A stretch of DNA of 64,000 nucleotides from CAZXDL01 sp964639505 (GCA_964639505.1 CAZXDL010000004.1:1-64000); one strand, 5' to 3'; numbered from the stretch's first letter, positions 14,990 through 23,048 are shown. Numbers and translations are program-made. Notes: generated by a model not told the origin, from the sequence alone.

Positions 14990-16186
14990 CTAATATTTCC
15001 AATCTTGGTTATCGCCTCTGTTATTGGGCGAAACAATTATCCCTGGTGTCATAGCGTCATGCCTAGTGTGGGGCTTGGCCTCGCTAAACTTTGTAGTGGC
15101 ACTAACACCCGCAGCTGGGCTGTGATCGCCGCCGTGGTGGATCAGCTTATCGACATTTTTCTTAAATCCGCCCTTGGATCCAAAGATAAGATCAATTAAC
15201 AAACCTAGTACTATTAATCCAACCAGCACCATTAATATCTTAGGAATAGCGCTACCACCCGCGTCGAAATTTACAACTATGGTCTGGGGATTTTCCGCGG
15301 TGGTACCTGGCTGGATCAATACTTCAATTTTTTGAGTCCTGCCGTCGAATGTAATCACACCTTTTGAGAGCCCCGAAGTTAGGTCCTTCAATATGACTTG
15401 GCCGTCTTTATTAGTAACGCCAGATTTACCCGCTAAAGTTACTTTGGCGCCCTCGATAGCTACACTCTTTTTATTAACTACCGTTAGTTTTACAGTGCCA
15501 CGTGCAGTAGATACTGATGAATTGCTGACATCTTCGGCAGAGGTAGTAGGGCTAACCGTTTCCGCGATTGTGTCGGCAACTTTACCCAATAATGACTTCT
15601 TTTTTGTAGCGCCACCAGTACCACCTGAACCAGAGGTTGGTACGGCTGCGATTGTGTAGCTGCCGCCGGTGAGATTTGCCAACAGGTTAACACCTGAACT
15701 GTTAGTTATGCCAGAGCAGGGAGTTGCGTCAGCCGTACTGCTGCAAATATGGGCAAAGCTGAGGGCTGTGCTGCCGACACTGCTAGAATGGAGGGTAATT
15801 TTTGCCATTGCACCATTGGTCGACGATGGGCTCTTAGCATAGCGCGATATTTTGATGGTACCGCCTGAAGCCACATCTGTGGCTGGGTTGAGGGTGAAGT
15901 GTGATGAAGGATCGGTCGCTATGCTCGCCGAGCTAAAAGCTGAGGTAGAGTAGTTAATTGTTGTCTTCCAGGCGTTAACCGAATTGCCGCCGGTATCAAG
16001 CATCAAATACAGCACCAGATCGTCGCCAACGGTAACACTCTTGCTAGCCGGAGATAGCGAAAATCCCGCGTTAACTGCGGCGCCGGCAGGCAAGACAGCA
16101 GCAAGCGGGAGCCCAGCTACAATCAAGCCAGCAATCAAGCTGGTAATTTTCTTTGGAATTAGTCGCTTAAGGTATATTTTGCTCAT
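14990..16186 (-). CDS. Membrane-anchored surface protein with cohesin-like domain
   Basis: A signal peptide (residues 1-37, ending AGAA) precedes a domain of about 145 residues with cohesin features: VTVGDDLVLYLMLDTGGNSVNAWKTTINY, GGTIKISRY, and GAMAKITLHSSSVGSTALSF, ending GGSYTI (about 181). A Ser/Thr-rich linker leads to an Ig/carboxypeptidase-regulatory-like domain (about 226-300, with GAKVTLAGKSGVTNKDGQV), then a membrane helix (about 310-332) and a cytoplasmic tail rich in His and charged residues. It therefore displays a cohesin-like module outside the cell. The gene just upstream encodes a dockerin, which is the natural partner. Family assignment is from motif reading. Confidence 0.65.
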   Translation of the reverse strand: MSKIYLKRLIPKKITSLIAGLIVAGLPLAAVLPAGAAVNAGFSLSPASKSVTVGDDLVLYLMLDTGGNSVNAWKTTINYSTSAFSSASIATDPSSHFTLNPATDVASGGTIKISRYAKSPSSTNGAMAKITLHSSSVGSTALSFAHICSSTADATPCSGITNSSGVNLLANLTGGSYTIAAVPTSGSGGTGGATKKKSLLGKVADTIAETVSPTTSAEDVSNSSVSTARGTVKLTVVNKKSVAIEGAKVTLAGKSGVTNKDGQVILKDLTSGLSKGVITFDGRTQKIEVLIQPGTTAENPQTIVVNFDAGGSAIPKILMVLVGLIVLGLLIDLIFGSKGGFKKNVDKLIHHGGDHSPAAGVSATTKFSEAKPHTRHDAMTPGIIVSPNNRGDNQDWKY

Positions 16187-16195
16187 TATGTCGGC

Positions 16196-16780
16196 CTAGT
16201 GTTGATATATCCCCAATAAAAAGTCGAGGTCAGCTTGATCAATAAAGCCGGTCGGCACGAAATCCTCAGCTGGGCTAGTGCCACTTTCCCAGTGTCCCAA
16301 AAATATACCTAAGTCAAACAGATTTACTATCCCGTCATTGTTTAAGTCACCAAGTTGTGCCTGAATTATATTACTGGCGTCCGATGTTGAAGTATCCGAA
16401 CCATCGGCATTAGTAGCTGTTACTACGGCCCTAACTGTGTTGCCGGCATCTGAGGATTGAAGAGTGTATGAGCTGTCGGTCGCTCCGGAAATATCCGAAC
16501 AGTTGCTGCCACCACTGTCGCAGGTCCGCCATTGATAAGTATAAGTTGGGAATCCAGTCCAACTGCCATCGTCAGTCGTCAGCACCTGCCCAACAGCCGC
16601 AACACCAGATAAGAAGGGTCGGGAGGTGTTAATTGGTGGCGATCCGGCCGCAAAAGAAGTGATCGTGTGCGTGACGACTCCCACGGCCATCAGACTCGCG
16701 ACAAATACAACACCTAGGGTAACCACGTGATAAGGCTTGTGCTTAAAGCCATGTTTGGCGTGCTTTATTAGCGTTCTCAT
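16196..16780 (-). CDS. Secreted protein with Ig-like domain and C-terminal dockerin
   Basis: A long basic start and hydrophobic segment (about 21-45) form a signal peptide. A beta-rich Ig-like or bacterial repeat domain (about 50-138, with YTYQWRTC and SYTLQSSDAGNTVRAVVTATN) follows. The C-terminal 55 residues form a type I dockerin: a first calcium loop GDLNNDGIVNLFDLGIFLG and a second, weaker one FIDQADLDFLLG. Dockerins bind cohesins. The cohesin-like gene starts nine bases after this stop, so the two proteins are probably made together and meet at the cell surface. Confidence 0.72.
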   Translation of the reverse strand: MRTLIKHAKHGFKHKPYHVVTLGVVFVASLMAVGVVTHTITSFAAGSPPINTSRPFLSGVAAVGQVLTTDDGSWTGFPTYTYQWRTCDSGGSNCSDISGATDSSYTLQSSDAGNTVRAVVTATNADGSDTSTSDASNIIQAQLGDLNNDGIVNLFDLGIFLGHWESGTSPAEDFVPTGFIDQADLDFLLGIYQH

Positions 16781-16967
16781 TTGAAGATTTTGTTTTGAAT
16801 TTTTTATTACAAAGAACTATTAAAAGGTTACACCTTACGACAAGAGAATGCAAACAAAATTATTGCCGGATTCAGCTGTGGATAAATGACTCGTTGTAAG
16901 AAAAATAACTGCTCGCTTTCTAAGCCAAATATAAGCTTAAAATGGTGAATGTTTTGGGAGGTGTTAT

Positions 16968-17045
16968 ATGTCGTTAAAAACGATGCCTCAAACAAAAACC
17001 TCCAAAAATAAGCCAAGCTGGTGGCGTGATTATATTTCAAGTTAA
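16968..17045 (+). CDS. Possible 25-aa peptide gene
   Basis: A strong ribosome binding site (GGGAGGTG, about 16956-16963) stands five bases before an ATG that opens a 25-codon ORF: MSLKTMPQTKTSKNKP, then SWWRDYISS. The peptide is basic with an aromatic end. Its stop overlaps the stop of the convergent YihY gene by four bases. The quality of the binding site is the main evidence; conservation cannot be judged here. Confidence 0.35.
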   Translation: MSLKTMPQTKTSKNKPSWWRDYISS

Positions 17046-17923
17046 TTTTTATTTTTATCAGCGGTAAAACTTCGCGGCCAGAGCTTTTTTGAACTAACGA
17101 CAGCTATTTCATTGGCATAATATATGGTTTGCGCCTGCAAGTAAATCCAAAATAACAGACCAAGGGTCAAGGCAAAGTAGCTATACAGCGCATCCAAATG
17201 CCGCAGCTCCCTAGTTAAAATGTAACCGCCTAGTACTTGCAAAATCACCAGCCCCACAGCCGCGCAAGCCGCGCCAAGCCAGGTTTCTTTAAGTGTTACG
17301 TGCCTTGGCAGGCTGGCTTTGATCAAGAAATTAAATAACGCAAACAAGATAATCAAGTTTAATGAGAGCGATGCCAGCCGAAATACCCAACCTTGACCGG
17401 CCGCGGCAGCCAAGCTAGCTATGACCGAAGCAGAGATAAAACCTAGGCCGCCGACGATAATGATGGCAAAGCTTCTCATTAAGCCGGTAAAGAAGCTGTC
17501 GTCTGGCTTGCTCTTGAATCCCCATATTTTTCGCACACCTTGCCTAAAAACATCCGCTACACCCCTGATGCCGTATAGCGTGAATAAAATACCGGCCAGC
17601 AGCGCGAAGCCGTTACTCTGCAATCCATTAATGTGCGCAGTCAGCTGGTTGCCGAGCACTGGAAAATAATCCGTCACGCTTTCTAAAACAGCCTTTTCGA
17701 GCTCCGGATAATTACTAAGCGTATTATCAGCTACCGTTGTCAGTATCATCAAGAGGGGGAAGAGGGCCAAAAAACCATAGTATGTCAGAAGTGCCGCCCA
17801 ATAACCGGCCCGATCATCGCCATATTTTTTTATGACGGCGTAGCTAAAACCAGATAACCGATGCCGCTGCTGGTAAGCGTCGACTCGTTTGATAAGCTTT
17901 TGGGCTGGCTTCATATAAGCCAT
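17042..17923 (-). CDS. YihY/BrkB-family membrane protein
   Basis: The 293-aa protein has six membrane helices and the family hallmarks: DDRAGYWAALLTYYGFLALFPLLMIL (about 36-61) and a C-terminal YFALTLGLLFWIYLQAQTIYYANEI. Members were once called ribonuclease BN in error; they are inner membrane proteins of unclear function. It is followed downstream on the same strand by nothing closely linked and preceded by the 185-aa membrane protein (24-base gap). Confidence 0.85.
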   Translation of the reverse strand: MAYMKPAQKLIKRVDAYQQRHRLSGFSYAVIKKYGDDRAGYWAALLTYYGFLALFPLLMILTTVADNTLSNYPELEKAVLESVTDYFPVLGNQLTAHINGLQSNGFALLAGILFTLYGIRGVADVFRQGVRKIWGFKSKPDDSFFTGLMRSFAIIIVGGLGFISASVIASLAAAAGQGWVFRLASLSLNLIILFALFNFLIKASLPRHVTLKETWLGAACAAVGLVILQVLGGYILTRELRHLDALYSYFALTLGLLFWIYLQAQTIYYANEIAVVSSKKLWPRSFTADKNKN

Positions 17924-17947
17924 TCTAAATGATTTTGCGCGAAAGAC

Positions 17948-18505
17948 TTAAAATCTGATGCGGTGCATAAGAGCGTCAACCGCGTCACGCTTGCGCTCTT
18001 CAAAAGGCAAAACGGTACTTAAAAGATTGAGGATTTTTTCTTCGTCCTCTGGGGCAAAGTACAGAGACAATGGCGGCGCAAAACGTCGCAATGGCATCAG
18101 AGTAATACTAGAAAAGGCTTCTTCTTGTATTACTGAAAAGCAGCGGTAATCATTAAAGTTATAAACTTTTTTATCAATTTTGATGCCCTGATGATTCAAG
18201 CGGTACTCAAGCTGACGCGGCTTGTGTGAGCCATAGACACCAAAAACTATCGCGGCAAAGATCACCACCCCTGATGAAACGTAATCTCGGGTCAAGAAAT
18301 AGACACCCACCGATAGAAGCACGGCAACTGCTGCTAGGGTCATGTACCAGCCAAAAGATTTATCATGAGCCACGAATTCGGAAGCTGTCCAGACGATTTC
18401 TTCAGGGGCTTCATCGTATGAAGATTGGTATGCATTTTCCTCGGGAATCTCCGACGGCGTGGCTTTTTCTGCCTCAACCTTTGCTTTTTTAGCCTTATCT
18501 GCCAT
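17948..18505 (-). CDS. Membrane protein with PH-like cytoplasmic domain, 185 aa
   Basis: An acidic, probably disordered N-terminus (1-40) leads to two membrane helices (about 57-72 and 78-93) and a C-terminal domain of about 90 residues (LEYRLNHQGIKIDKKVYNFNDYRCFSVIQ) that resembles bacterial PH-like domains: an alternating beta pattern followed by a helix. The function is unknown. It likely forms a unit with the YihY/BrkB gene downstream. Confidence 0.55.
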   Translation of the reverse strand: MADKAKKAKVEAEKATPSEIPEENAYQSSYDEAPEEIVWTASEFVAHDKSFGWYMTLAAVAVLLSVGVYFLTRDYVSSGVVIFAAIVFGVYGSHKPRQLEYRLNHQGIKIDKKVYNFNDYRCFSVIQEEAFSSITLMPLRRFAPPLSLYFAPEDEEKILNLLSTVLPFEERKRDAVDALMHRIRF

Positions 18506-18567
18506 AAGCGTTATTGTACCGCATTTTTAGAAACAGGGCTCGGACTGGTATAATTACCTCTGTTGAA

Positions 18568-18657
18568 GGAAGGGTGTCCGAGCGGTTTAAGGAACTGGTC
18601 TTGAAAACCAGCGTGCCAGCAATGGTACCGTGGGTTCGAATCCCACCCCTTCCGCCA
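18568..18657 (+). tRNA. tRNA-Ser (anticodon UGA)
   Basis: The acceptor stem GGAAGGG pairs with CCCTTCC, then discriminator G and an encoded CCA. The anticodon stem CTGGT/ACCAG encloses CTTGAAA, giving TGA. A long variable arm is present. It reads UCA and possibly other UCN codons. Confidence 0.95.
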
Positions 18658-18684
18658 AAGCCAGATAGGTTAGAATAGTTATAC

Positions 18685-18721
18685 AAAATCTGTAAACCAA
18701 GCGAAGATGTTTACAGATTTT
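18685..18721 (+). other. Hairpin between two tRNA-Ser genes
   Basis: A perfect 13-bp inverted repeat (18685-18697 with 18709-18721) surrounds an 11-base loop. The 3' arm ends in TTTT, so it may be a terminator for the first tRNA or a processing signal. Confidence 0.6.
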
Positions 18722-18732
18722 AGAGGAGAAGC

Positions 18733-18792
18733 ATAGGGTTAAGTCGAAGCTTTTGGCTTTTGCCAAAACGAGACAAACCCGTAGGCTTCGAC
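18733..18792 (+). other. Nested hairpin just before tRNA-Ser(GCU)
   Basis: GTCGAAGC (18733-18740) pairs with GCTTCGAC (18785-18792), and inside it TTTTGGC pairs with GCCAAAA (18741-18758). The structure ends two bases before the tRNA 5' end. It could be a 5' leader structure for tRNA processing or a small RNA. Confidence 0.5.
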
Positions 18793-18794
18793 GA

Positions 18795-18887
18795 GGAGAG
18801 GTACCCAAGAGGCTGAAGGGGTCGGTTTGCTAAATCGATAGGGGGGAGCAATCCCCCGCGAGGGTTCGAATCCCTCTCTCTCCGCCA
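18795..18887 (+). tRNA. tRNA-Ser (anticodon GCU)
   Basis: The acceptor stem GGAGAGG pairs with TCTCTCC with one G-U pair; discriminator G and CCA follow. The anticodon stem TCGGT/ATCGA encloses TTGCTAA, giving GCT, which reads AGU and AGC. The variable arm (GGGGGGAGCAATCCCCC) is long and well paired. Confidence 0.94.
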
Positions 18888-18928
18888 TTATTATTGTGTT
18901 ACTTTAGCTGTGGTTTTACAGCAATTGA

Positions 18929-19465
18929 TTAGTTTTTGGCTTGGCGCTCTGCTTGGCGTTTTGCGTAGGTGCCATGCTCTTTGGCGATGGCTCGACCAAT
19001 GTGGAAAACGCTCTTGGCAGCAGTTGCTTTGGGGTGTTTACGAGCTGACTCAGCGGCTTTTGGCTTTACGCGAGGTGCGCCTGTTTCAGGATCAAACTCA
19101 AACATGCGTGAATATTTTACTGCTGCGGCTCCAACTCGACCGACTGTAACCGAAGCATCAACTAGTTTGCCTCGAAATTCTGCGTCGGATAGCTTGGCTT
19201 TTGTTGTTTCAGCTGCACGCTTGGCACCATCAACGCCGCGCTGAACGAGGCTTGGTGTAGCTAGTATTTCTGACTCGGCTTGAGGAACTTCGGTTTGCAC
19301 GGGGCCTTCGTTGCCGAGTGGCGGGATAGGAGGGGCTTGTCCTTCAGCTGTAGCTTTACCAAAAGGCGAGTCTGGTTTAGGAGTAAAGGACAGCACTTTA
19401 GCAGGTTCACCCTCAGGTGAGGGGACTGGTGGCATTTCTAGAGGTGAGGCAGTTGGTGTTTTCAT
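18929..19465 (-). CDS. Unknown soluble protein, 178 aa
   Basis: The first 85 residues are Pro/Glu/Ala-rich and probably disordered (SPEGEPAKVLSFTPKPDSP). The rest is basic and helical (LVQRGVDGAKRAAETTKAKL and a Lys/Arg/Ala-rich end, KEHGTYAKRQAERQ). There is no signal peptide. No family is recognised; the basic tail could bind nucleic acid or another protein. It is followed upstream on the same strand by the comF-like gene (gap of 54 bases). Confidence 0.55.
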   Translation of the reverse strand: MKTPTASPLEMPPVPSPEGEPAKVLSFTPKPDSPFGKATAEGQAPPIPPLGNEGPVQTEVPQAESEILATPSLVQRGVDGAKRAAETTKAKLSDAEFRGKLVDASVTVGRVGAAAVKYSRMFEFDPETGAPRVKPKAAESARKHPKATAAKSVFHIGRAIAKEHGTYAKRQAERQAKN

Positions 19466-19491
19466 ATTTGTTTTTACTTAACCTATATAAT

Positions 19492-19513
19492 GTATCATAC
19501 TTATGCTTTTAAG
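19492..19513 (+). repeat. Diverged match to the 3' half of the intergenic repeat
   Basis: GTATCATACTTATGCTTTTAAG resembles the repeat end. Read on the minus strand it follows a TTGACT box and precedes the 178-aa gene, so it may lie between -35 and -10 elements of that promoter. Confidence 0.35.
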
Positions 19514-19519
19514 TCAATA

Positions 19520-20161
19520 TTATTTTATGGACAAATTCCGCATGCGCGCTTGGGCAAATACAACAGCGTCTATCTTAGATGCGCCGGCTTGCTCAAGCAC
19601 ACGAGCTGCAGCTTGTAGCGTCGAACCAGTTGTAACCACATCGTCTATTAAACACACGTGAGTACCTTTGATGCGACTTGGCCTAATCACATTATAGACG
19701 CCGGTTGTTTGGGTATGTCTCTGCCGGCTGGTCGAGCCAACCTGATGAATCTGGCTTGTCCGCGACAAACACTTTAATAGCCGCTGACCAGTTTGCCGCA
19801 CCAGCTGGCGTGCTATCAACTCGGCCTGATCATAGCCGCGTTGTCGCACCCGGCTTGGCGCGGTCGGTACAGGCACTATAAATACAGATTTAGAATCTGG
19901 CACCAGTGGCTTCATGCGTTGAGCCATGATTTTTGCGGCCGACTGCGCTCCTGAGGATTTCAGTTTCCAGATCAAGTCTTTGGCAACTGTTTCGTAAATA
20001 GTCGCCGAACGCACCACTGTCAGACTTGAATCTGTTAAATACTTCGGAGGCGCCAGAGGCAAGCCATCAATGCACGCGCCGCACAGTAACCTACCTTCCG
20101 TCTGGCAGCCAAGGCAGTCGTATGGGGCAAGTACAGACAATATCGTATCTATAAAACTCAC
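19520..20161 (-). CDS. comF: ComF-family phosphoribosyltransferase-like protein
   Basis: The 213-aa protein has an N-terminal zinc-finger pair (CLGCQ at about 16-19 and LCGAC at about 26-30), then VPVPTAPSRVRQRGYDQAELIARQL (about 96-120) and a PRPP-binding loop VCLIDDVVTTGSTL (about 170-183). This is the standard ComF layout and length. ComF helps DNA taken up during transformation and is found in many bacteria with natural competence. No other competence gene is adjacent; the secretion locus begins 700 bases further on. Confidence 0.9.
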   Translation of the reverse strand: MSFIDTILSVLAPYDCLGCQTEGRLLCGACIDGLPLAPPKYLTDSSLTVVRSATIYETVAKDLIWKLKSSGAQSAAKIMAQRMKPLVPDSKSVFIVPVPTAPSRVRQRGYDQAELIARQLVRQTGQRLLKCLSRTSQIHQVGSTSRQRHTQTTGVYNVIRPSRIKGTHVCLIDDVVTTGSTLQAAARVLEQAGASKIDAVVFAQARMRNLSIK

Positions 20162-20327
20162 GTTGTGTTTAATGTGTTGTAAATATGTACTCCACCCGTT
20201 GCGTACTCTTTATAACCTAAGCTATACTGCCTGTAATACAAAAACGCAAGGTTTTTAATCTTTTCTTAATCCTTGGCAGATAGCTCAAGGACAAACAGGC
20301 ACACTAACTAACCGGAGGGTAACAACT

Positions 20328-20807
20328 ATGGCGCGACGTAATCGCGATGACGATCTTTTGCTCGAGGAAGACGAATTAACAGCGGCTTTCTTAGGCGATG
20401 AAGTTGCTCTTCCTGCAGAAGATAACCAGCCTCAGGCAGCCGCTCCAGCAGCTGATGATGAATGGGACGAAGACGACAATGTACCAGGCCAATTGGCCGT
20501 TGATGTTTATGAAACACGCGAGAAACTTATTGTTAAAGCCCGTACAGCTGGGGTTAACAAAAATGATCTCGACGTCAGTATCTCTGACAATCAGCTAACA
20601 GTCCGCGGTACGCTTAGTTCAGGCACCGAAGAAGGCGTTGAGAATTATTTCCTGCAAGAATGCTACTGGGGTGAATTCAGCCGTACAATCGCGCTGCCAG
20701 TTCCAGTCAAAGAAGAAGAAATCGAGGCCGTACTCAAAGACGGAGTATTGACCATCAGCTTTGGCAAAGTCCAGCAAGACACGGTCAAAAAGATTCAAGT
20801 TCTCTAG
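20328..20807 (+). CDS. Small heat shock protein (Hsp20/alpha-crystallin)
   Basis: The 159-aa protein has an acidic, probably disordered N-terminus (residues 1-55) and an alpha-crystallin domain (about 58-159): LAVDVYETREKLIVKARTAGVNKNDLDVSI, NQLTVRGTL, GEFSRTIALPVPV and LKDGVLTISFGK. These chaperones hold unfolding proteins in solution. A GGAGGG ribosome binding site stands before the ATG, with a TATACT box upstream (about 20224-20229). No CIRCE element is seen, so HrcA control is not supported. Confidence 0.92.
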   Translation: MARRNRDDDLLLEEDELTAAFLGDEVALPAEDNQPQAAAPAADDEWDEDDNVPGQLAVDVYETREKLIVKARTAGVNKNDLDVSISDNQLTVRGTLSSGTEEGVENYFLQECYWGEFSRTIALPVPVKEEEIEAVLKDGVLTISFGKVQQDTVKKIQVL

Positions 20808-20827
20808 AGGCAAGCAGCTCCACCAAA

Positions 20828-20853
20828 AAAGGACCCCATTGACGGGGTCCTTT
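20828..20853. terminator. Terminator between hsp20 and the pilin operon
   Basis: AAAGGACCCC pairs with GGGGTCCTTT around a 6-base loop. The A and T tracts allow it to serve both the plus-strand hsp20 and the minus-strand pilin operon that ends at 20871. Confidence 0.88.
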
Positions 20854-20870
20854 AATTTGCAGGTCTATTA

Positions 20871-21305
20871 CTAAGGAGTTACTGATGTTTCGGCTGCTGT
20901 CAAAACATAGTGAACTATGAACTGCGACAAAGCAACGATTATCAAGCCGATGATGGCATAGATAAGCGTATTTTTGGCATTGCCAACACGACCACTGTCG
21001 CCACCTGAGGTGATGTAGCGGAAACCGCCGTATATGATCATGATGATAGCCACGATGCCTACGATCAGCGAGATCAGGTTAACTACTTTGCCGGCTAGAG
21101 ATTTTAGGTCAGAGTTGCCATTACCTCCGGCCGCACACTCACTTCCACCTTGTCCGGCGGCTGAGTTGGCGCCTGTACATAGCCCATTGGTTATATTGTT
21201 ATCTGTCGCTGAAGCAGCGTGGGCTGCAGCTGGTATTAAAGCAGGTGCCGACATACCTAGCGCCATGGCGAAGCTTATGAGTAATATTTTTAGTTTTTGG
21301 ATCAT
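20871..21305 (-). CDS. VirB2/TrbC-like pilin, paralog 1
   Basis: A signal peptide (about residues 1-30) precedes a short Gly/Asn/Ser-rich region with two cysteines (LCTGANS, SECAAGG), then two membrane helices. Between the helices lies the block GGFRYITSGGDSGRVGNAKNTLIYAIIG (about 91-118), which is shared by all six proteins of this cluster. This is the architecture of major pilins of type IV secretion systems. It is the last gene of the pilin cluster and is separated from the next one by 68 bases, so it may have its own promoter. Confidence 0.82.
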   Translation of the reverse strand: MIQKLKILLISFAMALGMSAPALIPAAAHAASATDNNITNGLCTGANSAAGQGGSECAAGGNGNSDLKSLAGKVVNLISLIVGIVAIIMIIYGGFRYITSGGDSGRVGNAKNTLIYAIIGLIIVALSQFIVHYVLTAAETSVTP

Positions 21306-21340
21306 TGTTTAGTGGACCTTTCTTTACGTTTACTTAACTT

Positions 21341-21360
21341 ATACTACATGCTTGTGCTTA
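21341..21360 (+). repeat. Diverged match to the 3' half of the intergenic repeat
   Basis: ATACTACATGCTTGTGCTTA resembles the repeat end. Read on the minus strand it lies between TTGATC and TATAAG (17 bases apart), a plausible promoter for pilin paralog 1. Confidence 0.35.
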
Positions 21361-21373
21361 GATCAAGCTCGGC

Positions 21374-21811
21374 TTAGGGGGTTGCTTTTTTAGTAGTGGC
21401 AGGGGGTTCGGTCGCGGTGGTCGCTTGAGTAAATACAAAATGCACCATTACCTGCGCTAACACGACCACAACAATACCTATAAGGGCATATATCAATGAG
21501 TTTCTGGCACTGGCAACCTTGCCACTGTCGCCACCTGAGGTAATAAACCTCAAGCCGCTAACGATTATCATAATTATAGCTATGATGCCGGCTATATAAC
21601 TGATTATCTTAATTATGCCTTGAATTGTATTGGTTACACCCGTGTCTTCACAATTGTTGCCAGTTTGACCAATACCTTCGTTGATTTTTTGTTTGGCGGA
21701 ATTGTCAGCGCCGCAGTTGTCGGTCGCCGCGTAGCCAGTGCCTGCGAATGCCAATACCGGTGTTAAACTGAGCACAATTAGGGCAAGAATCGCTAGAATT
21801 TTTTGTTTCAT
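21374..21811 (-). CDS. VirB2/TrbC-like pilin, paralog 2
   Basis: The 145-aa precursor has a signal peptide ending near AFAGTGYAA, two cysteines before the first membrane helix (DNCGADN, NNCEDTG) and the block GLRFITSGGDSGKVASARNSLIYALIG between two helices. Of the six paralogs it is the closest to paralog 1 in this block. It ends in a Thr/Pro-rich tail (TTATEPPATTKKATP). The next gene lies 10 bases upstream, so they are probably co-transcribed. Confidence 0.82.
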   Translation of the reverse strand: MKQKILAILALIVLSLTPVLAFAGTGYAATDNCGADNSAKQKINEGIGQTGNNCEDTGVTNTIQGIIKIISYIAGIIAIIMIIVSGLRFITSGGDSGKVASARNSLIYALIGIVVVVLAQVMVHFVFTQATTATEPPATTKKATP

Positions 21812-21821
21812 AAAGTTCTCC

Positions 21822-22214
21822 TTAAAGTTTTGCCGTCACGAAAAGTATTATAGCTCGCGAAACAATTATTATAATTATGCCTATCAAGGCGTTGATGACT
21901 GAGTTTCTGGCATTCTTTATCTTTTCCGCGTCGCCGCCAGAGGTCATAAACCTGATGCCGGCAATAATAATGATGATGACAGCCGCAACGCCGGCCATGA
22001 TTGCAATGATGTTGGCAGCCTGAACTAAGATACCGTTATTGCCAGAGATCGGATCGATTGTTGTCCTGCCTTTACAGGCGGCTGAATCGGCCTGCGAACC
22101 CGTACATACATCACTTGGATTAACCAACGAATTATCGGCAGCCAAAACGGACACGCTTGTAAATAGAATCACGGATGTCAGCAAGATTGTTGCCAGAGTC
22201 GCAAATCGCTTCAT
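21822..22214 (-). CDS. VirB2/TrbC-like pilin, paralog 3
   Basis: The 130-aa precursor has a signal peptide (residues 1-25, ending VLAA), a cysteine pair (DVCTGSQ, AACKGRT) and the shared block GIRFMTSGGDAEKIKNARNSVINALIG between two helices. Its start overlaps the stop of the next gene by four bases (ATGA), which shows tight operon coupling. Confidence 0.82.
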   Translation of the reverse strand: MKRFATLATILLTSVILFTSVSVLAADNSLVNPSDVCTGSQADSAACKGRTTIDPISGNNGILVQAANIIAIMAGVAAVIIIIIAGIRFMTSGGDAEKIKNARNSVINALIGIIIIIVSRAIILFVTAKL

Positions 22215-22507
22215 TTTAAGTTAATCCTATTAACAACGAATGACACCAACGCTTGAGCCGACACAGCAACAACAAGACCAATCAGTGCATAAATAATTGC
22301 GCTGCGGGCAGTCGAAGCTTTTTGGGGATCGCCCGACGAGGTTATATATTCAAAACCCGATTTAACAATGATAACCAGCGCAATGGCACCAATAATTCCA
22401 AATACAATACCTAAAATAACCTGGATCGTGCTTGGTCCAGCCTCAACTTGAGGCAAAGAATTAGGGTTAATTGCTGTTACTGCCGTTAATAGTAGATTTG
22501 TAGTCAT
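22211..22507 (-). CDS. VirB2/TrbC-like pilin, paralog 4 (shortest)
   Basis: At 98 aa this is the shortest paralog. It lacks the usual cleavable-looking signal and cysteine-rich spacer; a short start (MTTNLLLTAVTAINPNSLPQ) leads directly to two helices flanking GFEYITSSGDPQKASTARSAIIYALIG. It may keep its N-terminus or be a minor subunit. Its stop overlaps the start of paralog 3. Confidence 0.8.
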   Translation of the reverse strand: MTTNLLLTAVTAINPNSLPQVEAGPSTIQVILGIVFGIIGAIALVIIVKSGFEYITSSGDPQKASTARSAIIYALIGLVVAVSAQALVSFVVNRINLK

Positions 22508-22517
22508 ATATATCTCG

Positions 22518-23048
22518 TTAATTTAATCTGCTGCCAATAAAACTGACGAATGCAACCGCAACGAGCGCAACAGCCAAGCCACCAAACGCGTTAATTAAGG
22601 TAGATCTGGCTTTGGCAGTTTGCTCAGGGTTGCCACTGCTGGTAGTGAATTGAAAGGCGCCGACAAACACAAAGGCCACAGCAACAATGCCAGCAATTCT
22701 AAGCAAGTCGTCGATAATCGCTAACATCAACGCGGGCAAATCGCTGCTGGTTTTGCCGCACTCATTGGCAATCGACTGATTAAAAATGTTGAAACATTTA
22801 AAATCACAAGGTGAAGCACCATCAGCCTTGGCGCTGCTGCCTGAAAATTCATCATCCATGTAGTAGTACCATGGCACAAGACCAAAAAATGTTCGCTTAC
22901 AGTCATTGGCGTTGGCTTGTACTGTGTTATTGCCGCCGTCTTTTGCCGCGGCCGCTGAAGCTTTTTGCGTCGTGATAGAGATGATCCCAGCGATTAGTAC
23001 AAGCAAGCTTAAACCTGTAACTATAATCGGCAACCGTTTGCTAATCAT
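22518..23048 (-). CDS. VirB2/TrbC-like pilin, paralog 5
   Basis: The 176-aa protein has a signal peptide (about 1-33, ending KASAA), a long spacer with four cysteines (DCKR, SPCDFKCFN, NECGK) and a block AFQFTTSSGNPEQTAKARSTLINAFGG between two helices. The GD of the other paralogs is GN here. The start overlaps the stop of paralog 6 by four bases. Confidence 0.8.
   Translation of the reverse strand: MISKRLPIIVTGLSLLVLIAGIISITTQKASAAAAKDGGNNTVQANANDCKRTFFGLVPWYYYMDDEFSGSSAKADGASPCDFKCFNIFNQSIANECGKTSSDLPALMLAIIDDLLRIAGIVAVAFVFVGAFQFTTSSGNPEQTAKARSTLINAFGGLAVALVAVAFVSFIGSRLN

Noticed and set aside
20162..20327. CIRCE or heat-shock operator before hsp20
   Set aside because: No TTAGCACTC/GAGTGCTAA inverted repeat is present; only an ordinary TATACT box and a Shine-Dalgarno site are seen.
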